A stretch of 64,000 nucleotides of DNA from JBBATK01 sp044228685 (GTDB lineage: Bacteria > Bacteroidota > Ignavibacteria > Kapaibacteriales > NICIL-2), in assembly GCA_044228685.1 (NCBI GenBank), contig JBGAUL010000013.1, positions 45,044 to 109,043 on the forward strand. Direction: 5' to 3'. Position 1 is the stretch's first letter, and every line of letters starts with the position of its first letter. A program made the translations under genes and the position numbers. Shown here one piece after another: positions 61,637 through 64,000 of the stretch. Under the pieces are notes generated by a model. The model had not been told where the DNA came from and ran no database searches. It worked only from the letters and a program-made list of their open reading frames with translations.

Positions 61637-62013
61637 TACTCGTTCGAACCCTCCGTTGTATTAATCCCAAGAACTTCGGTCTTTGCGACGAGCTGTTAAT
61701 TCTCGTCAAACTTATTCTGCCCTTGCCTACTTCAGACAAGGCGCCTTTAGAGCGTCCAACAAGTTCTGACTCGTTATTGTTCTGCTCGAATCATGCGTTG
61801 AGCCTCGCATACAGTGCGCATCACCTCAACACTTCTCTGACGAAAACTCGCTCAATTCTGAAGCGGTTAAGGCTTTGTTAAAGCAACGGTGCACTATGCA
61901 ACCCATATAGCGTGCCTCCGTTAGCTTGGTTTAGACTTCATCGTAGCTCTCAATAGTTCAGAAATGCTGCATCGCATAGTCACGAGAAGTCCTGACCATT
62001 ATTCACCAAAGCC
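61637..62013. other. 377-bp intergenic region with short inverted repeats
   Basis: No convincing gene on either strand. Short potential stems are GACGAG/CTCGTC at 61687-61707, CCTTG/CAAGG around 61721-61741 and AACGG-T-GCAC/GTGC-CT-CCGTT at 61885-61922. No T-tract follows any of them, and I see no tRNA-like cloverleaf. It may hold the 3' end of the CorC-family transcript and the promoter of the BNR gene. Confidence 0.35.
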
Positions 62014-63003
62014 ATGAAGATTTTTCATCCGTCGATTGTACTGCTAACATTTCTCAGCTTTTGCGCCTTGACCATTGCACAGCAAAAGTCAGAACACGAT
62101 ACATTCAATACAGCAGACAGCGGTGTAAAAGCTAGTGGTGTGAAAGCTGCACTTGTTGTTGGACAAGAGCGCATGCTTATTGCACAAGCAAAGGGCATAG
62201 TACTGCATCAGTTGCACAGTGCAGCTGAACAGGTTGTCCTACGCGATGTCGACGTGAAGTCCTTTGCAAAAGGACCCGCAGGTATGGTCTATGCAGCATG
62301 TGCAGATGCGTCGGTGCTTCAGAGCAATGACAGCTTCGACAAATGGACAGTGGTAAAGAGAGCTGAAACAGGTTTTGATTCAAAATCAGATGTAAATCTG
62401 CACGTAGCTGAAGACAACGTAATCTATTTGATAGCCGGCAGTGTTGGATTATACCGCAGCATCGACGATGGCAAAACATGGATGAGTATGAACGATGAGG
62501 ATATCGCAGGTTCAGAGATACGTTGCATGACCTTAGCAGGCGACGGAACCGTTTTTATTGGCACTGAGCATCACGGAGTGATGCGCTTCAATGAATCAAC
62601 CAGACACTGGGAAGGATATGGTGCAAACGCGCTCGAAGTTCCGCAAGTAGAATCTTTGTGCGTTGGAATGAATGGGGAAGTATTTGCCGGTGCTGCAAAT
62701 GATGTTTACATACTGACATCAGAACGTGCTCATTGGAAACGCACGACTCTTTTCGAAGCAAAGTCTTCACAAACTGGGTCACGTGTATTTGCTCTAACTG
62801 TTGATGAAGCAAAGCGTGTTCTAGCCGCATCGACGGCAGGCTTGTTTGTTTCGAACGATCAGGGTCAGACGTGGAAGTACGTAGAATCTGAAAAAGATCA
62901 ACCGCATTGCATGAGTGGTAGCGGTAGTGATATCATGATTATAGATCAACACGGCATAAAGACATTCAATCAACTACAAAGGGGGCAACATGGATCGAAT
63001 TGA
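62014..63003 (+). CDS. Exported beta-propeller protein with BNR-like repeats
   Basis: A 329-residue exported protein with a signal peptide (VLLTFLSFCALTIAQQ). It contains short propeller repeats: GLYRSIDDGKTWMSM and LFVSNDQGQTWKYV are BNR motifs of the S-x-D-x-G-x-T-W type, and others are degenerate (GDGTVFIGTEHHGVMRFNE; MNGEVFAGAANDVYIL). Unlike the giant BNR proteins at 36-42 kb it has no PKD or sorting domain, so it may stay in the periplasm. The function is unknown. The orphan HTH gene follows 109 bases downstream on the same strand. Confidence 0.72.
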   Translation: MKIFHPSIVLLTFLSFCALTIAQQKSEHDTFNTADSGVKASGVKAALVVGQERMLIAQAKGIVLHQLHSAAEQVVLRDVDVKSFAKGPAGMVYAACADASVLQSNDSFDKWTVVKRAETGFDSKSDVNLHVAEDNVIYLIAGSVGLYRSIDDGKTWMSMNDEDIAGSEIRCMTLAGDGTVFIGTEHHGVMRFNESTRHWEGYGANALEVPQVESLCVGMNGEVFAGAANDVYILTSERAHWKRTTLFEAKSSQTGSRVFALTVDEAKRVLAASTAGLFVSNDQGQTWKYVESEKDQPHCMSGSGSDIMIIDQHGIKTFNQLQRGQHGSN

Positions 63004-63112
63004 TAGAGGCGAACGTTCGAGAAACACGCCTGATTCAGTACAGCATTTTGATGAGCGGATCGTAAGCGATCATCAGCATCGACAAAGGGGAGAGCATCAA
63101 GGGGAAGAGGAC

Positions 63113-63574
63113 ATGAAGAGCATACGCAAGTACGAAATTCGGATGAGTGATGAAGAACGTCGACGTTTGGTTGAATTGACCCGTCGAGGACGTGCTCCGG
63201 CACGAATGATCGCTCGCGCCAATATTCTCTTGCTCGCTGACAAAGGATGGTCGGATGAAAACATTGTTGATGTGCTGCATATCAGTCTGCCGACGGTTGG
63301 TCGCGTGCGTAAACGCTATCGTCTGGAAGGACTAGAGTCAGCTCTCTCGGAAAAACCTCGTCCAGGCGCGCGACAGAAAATCACATCGAATGATATCGCA
63401 ATCGTCCAAGCAGTGCTCCGTACACCGCCGCCTTATGGTCTCAAGAAGTGGTCTTTACGATTGCTTGCCGATCGTCTAGTTGAACTCCAAGTCGTGCGTT
63501 CGATTTCACACGAGACGATTCGCTCACTTCTCAAGCGTTTTGGTGGAGACGGCGTCGGTTCCGATAAGAGCTAA
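63113..63574 (+). CDS. Orphan helix-turn-helix protein, IS630-transposase N-terminal domain-like
   Basis: A 153-residue protein that matches the N-terminal DNA-binding half of IS630-type transposases: MSDEERRRLVELTRRG, ARMIARANILLLADKGWSDE, VDVLHISLPTVGRVRKRYRL (HTH), LSEKPRPGARQKI, and a winged segment YGLKKWSLRLLADRLVEL with SHETIRSLLKRFG. The DDE catalytic half is absent; the chain ends in GDGVGSDKS and the next gene is a purine nucleoside phosphorylase, not a transposase remnant. It is either a truncated transposase or a domesticated regulator. ATG 63113 is preceded by GGGGAAGAGG, a clear Shine-Dalgarno; an upstream ATG at 62990 would overlap the previous gene. Confidence 0.75.
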   Translation: MKSIRKYEIRMSDEERRRLVELTRRGRAPARMIARANILLLADKGWSDENIVDVLHISLPTVGRVRKRYRLEGLESALSEKPRPGARQKITSNDIAIVQAVLRTPPPYGLKKWSLRLLADRLVELQVVRSISHETIRSLLKRFGGDGVGSDKS

Positions 63575-63617
63575 TATCATAAAATCTTCAGGTCGCATTT
63601 GATTCTTAGGTTGCAGC

Positions 63618-64000
63618 ATGTCTCGAGCTGTAGAATCAATCGACCTCACAGGTCTGCTTGCACTGGAAATTGAACGTGCCAAACAGATCCAATCCCACTA
63701 TGGCGGAGCCATCGATGCGGCATTGATCGCCGGTTCCGGAGTAATGTCCGCATTTGAGGATCTGGACGGTCAAGTACTTCCGGACGATATTTTTCCACGT
63801 CCAACGCCGAGCACTTTTACTGCCGGAGTGCAGGGACACGCACTCACTCTTTCCATTCGTCAAGTCGGATCCTACCGTCTCCTCATCTTTGGTGGCAGAC
63901 GCCATCTATACGAGGGCTACAGCATTTCACAGGTCATTCGCCCGGTATTGCTAAGCCATGCCCTCAATATCCCGAAATTAATCTGCACAAATGCCGCAGG
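63618..64000 (+). CDS. Purine nucleoside phosphorylase (C-terminus beyond window)
   Basis: An open frame of 127 codons from ATG 63618 to the right edge. AALIAGSGVMSAFEDL and LIFGGRRHLYEGYSISQVI match the phosphate- and purine-binding motifs of trimeric purine nucleoside phosphorylases (usually GSGLG and MxGRxHxYEGY), and LICTNAAG begins the ITNAAGG motif. The enzyme splits purine nucleosides to base and ribose-1-phosphate for salvage. The GSGVM variant and GGRRHLYEGY differ slightly from the consensus. The second half, with the base-specificity Asn/Glu, is outside the window. It starts 43 bases after the HTH gene. Confidence 0.85.
   Translation, partial: MSRAVESIDLTGLLALEIERAKQIQSHYGGAIDAALIAGSGVMSAFEDLDGQVLPDDIFPRPTPSTFTAGVQGHALTLSIRQVGSYRLLIFGGRRHLYEGYSISQVIRPVLLSHALNIPKLICTNAA

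Noticed and set aside
61633..61881. A plus-strand frame of 82 codons after the CorC-family gene
   Set aside because: Overlaps the CorC stop, has no Shine-Dalgarno sequence and reads as random Leu/Ser/Cys-rich sequence.
63575..64000. Downstream half of an IS630 transposase joined to the HTH gene by programmed frameshifting
   Set aside because: The downstream frame from 63618 reads as a purine nucleoside phosphorylase (GGRRHLYEGY, TNAAG) with its own ATG. No DDE motif is present in any frame nearby.
1..64000. tRNA and rRNA genes, CRISPR arrays, prophage or restriction-modification and defence islands
   Set aside because: I scanned the intergenic gaps for GTTCRANYC-type T-loops, ribosomal sequence and repeat arrays, and the genes for phage or defence domains, and found none that I could support.

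Overview
The window looks like chromosomal DNA of a Bacteroidota/Chlorobiota-group bacterium; a Kapabacteria or Ignavibacteria-like lineage is my best guess. The evidence is the many exported proteins ending in a type IX secretion (T9SS) type-A sorting domain, the OmpA/PD40 and IgGFc-type surface proteins, the DUF3127 and DUF6029 families, a fused E1 alpha/beta 2-oxoacid dehydrogenase, and several TAnnTTTG-type promoter -7 boxes. I see no rRNA, tRNA or CRISPR array. The only trace of a mobile element is an orphan IS630-type helix-turn-helix gene. Gene density is high and most genes sit in short operons.

Layout. 1-2.1 kb: the start of a secreted protein on the minus strand, then an MnmC-oxidase-like/MnmM pair for tRNA wobble uridine. 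2.1-4.7 kb: a small unknown gene and a PorE-like OmpA/PD40 protein diverging around a perfect 20-bp palindrome. 4.7-8 kb: an exported DUF1501/DUF1800 pair. 8.2-11.1 kb: HAD phosphatase, Kir channel, NifU-like scaffold, DUF1460 amidase. 11.4-20.7 kb: accC, a zinc-ribbon membrane protein, an Omp28-like T9SS protein, purL and alaS. 20.9-28 kb: a DUF3127 protein, then purD-galE-like-pgsA-ftsY and a membrane protein/outer-membrane receptor pair. 28.2-33.5 kb: TPR protein, glyA with an odd tail, a T9SS cargo, the fused E1. 33.5-35.8 kb: a CHASE2 sensor without output domain, overlapped with a FecR-like protein. 36-42.3 kb: two paralogous T9SS BNR-propeller giants. 42.3-48.2 kb (minus): secreted protein, ugd, a 53-residue membrane microprotein and an exported TldD/TldE-like pair. 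48.3-57.9 kb: T9SS cargo, TlpA-like thioredoxin, DUF6029 protein, mnmH, then a surface cluster (T9SS cargo, IgGFc-like/beta-barrel fusion, thrombospondin type 3/OmpA protein). 57.9-64 kb: GH3/uracil-DNA glycosylase pair, CorC-family protein, BNR protein, orphan HTH gene and the start of a purine nucleoside phosphorylase.

Functional themes. Cell-surface proteins dominate: at least six exported proteins carry a C-terminal sorting domain or resemble one, and two OmpA-family anchors would tie outer-membrane assemblies to peptidoglycan. Three enzymes of wobble U34 tRNA modification (MnmC-oxidase-like, MnmM, MnmH) lie in the same 64 kb. Housekeeping genes are interleaved: purine synthesis, alanyl-tRNA synthetase, SRP receptor, phospholipid synthesis, serine hydroxymethyltransferase. 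Several genes have a TATTTG/TAnnTTTG-like box 2-6 bases before the start codon, which suggests leaderless mRNAs. Other genes have clear Shine-Dalgarno sequences. All functional names rest on reading the sequence by eye; no database search was run.
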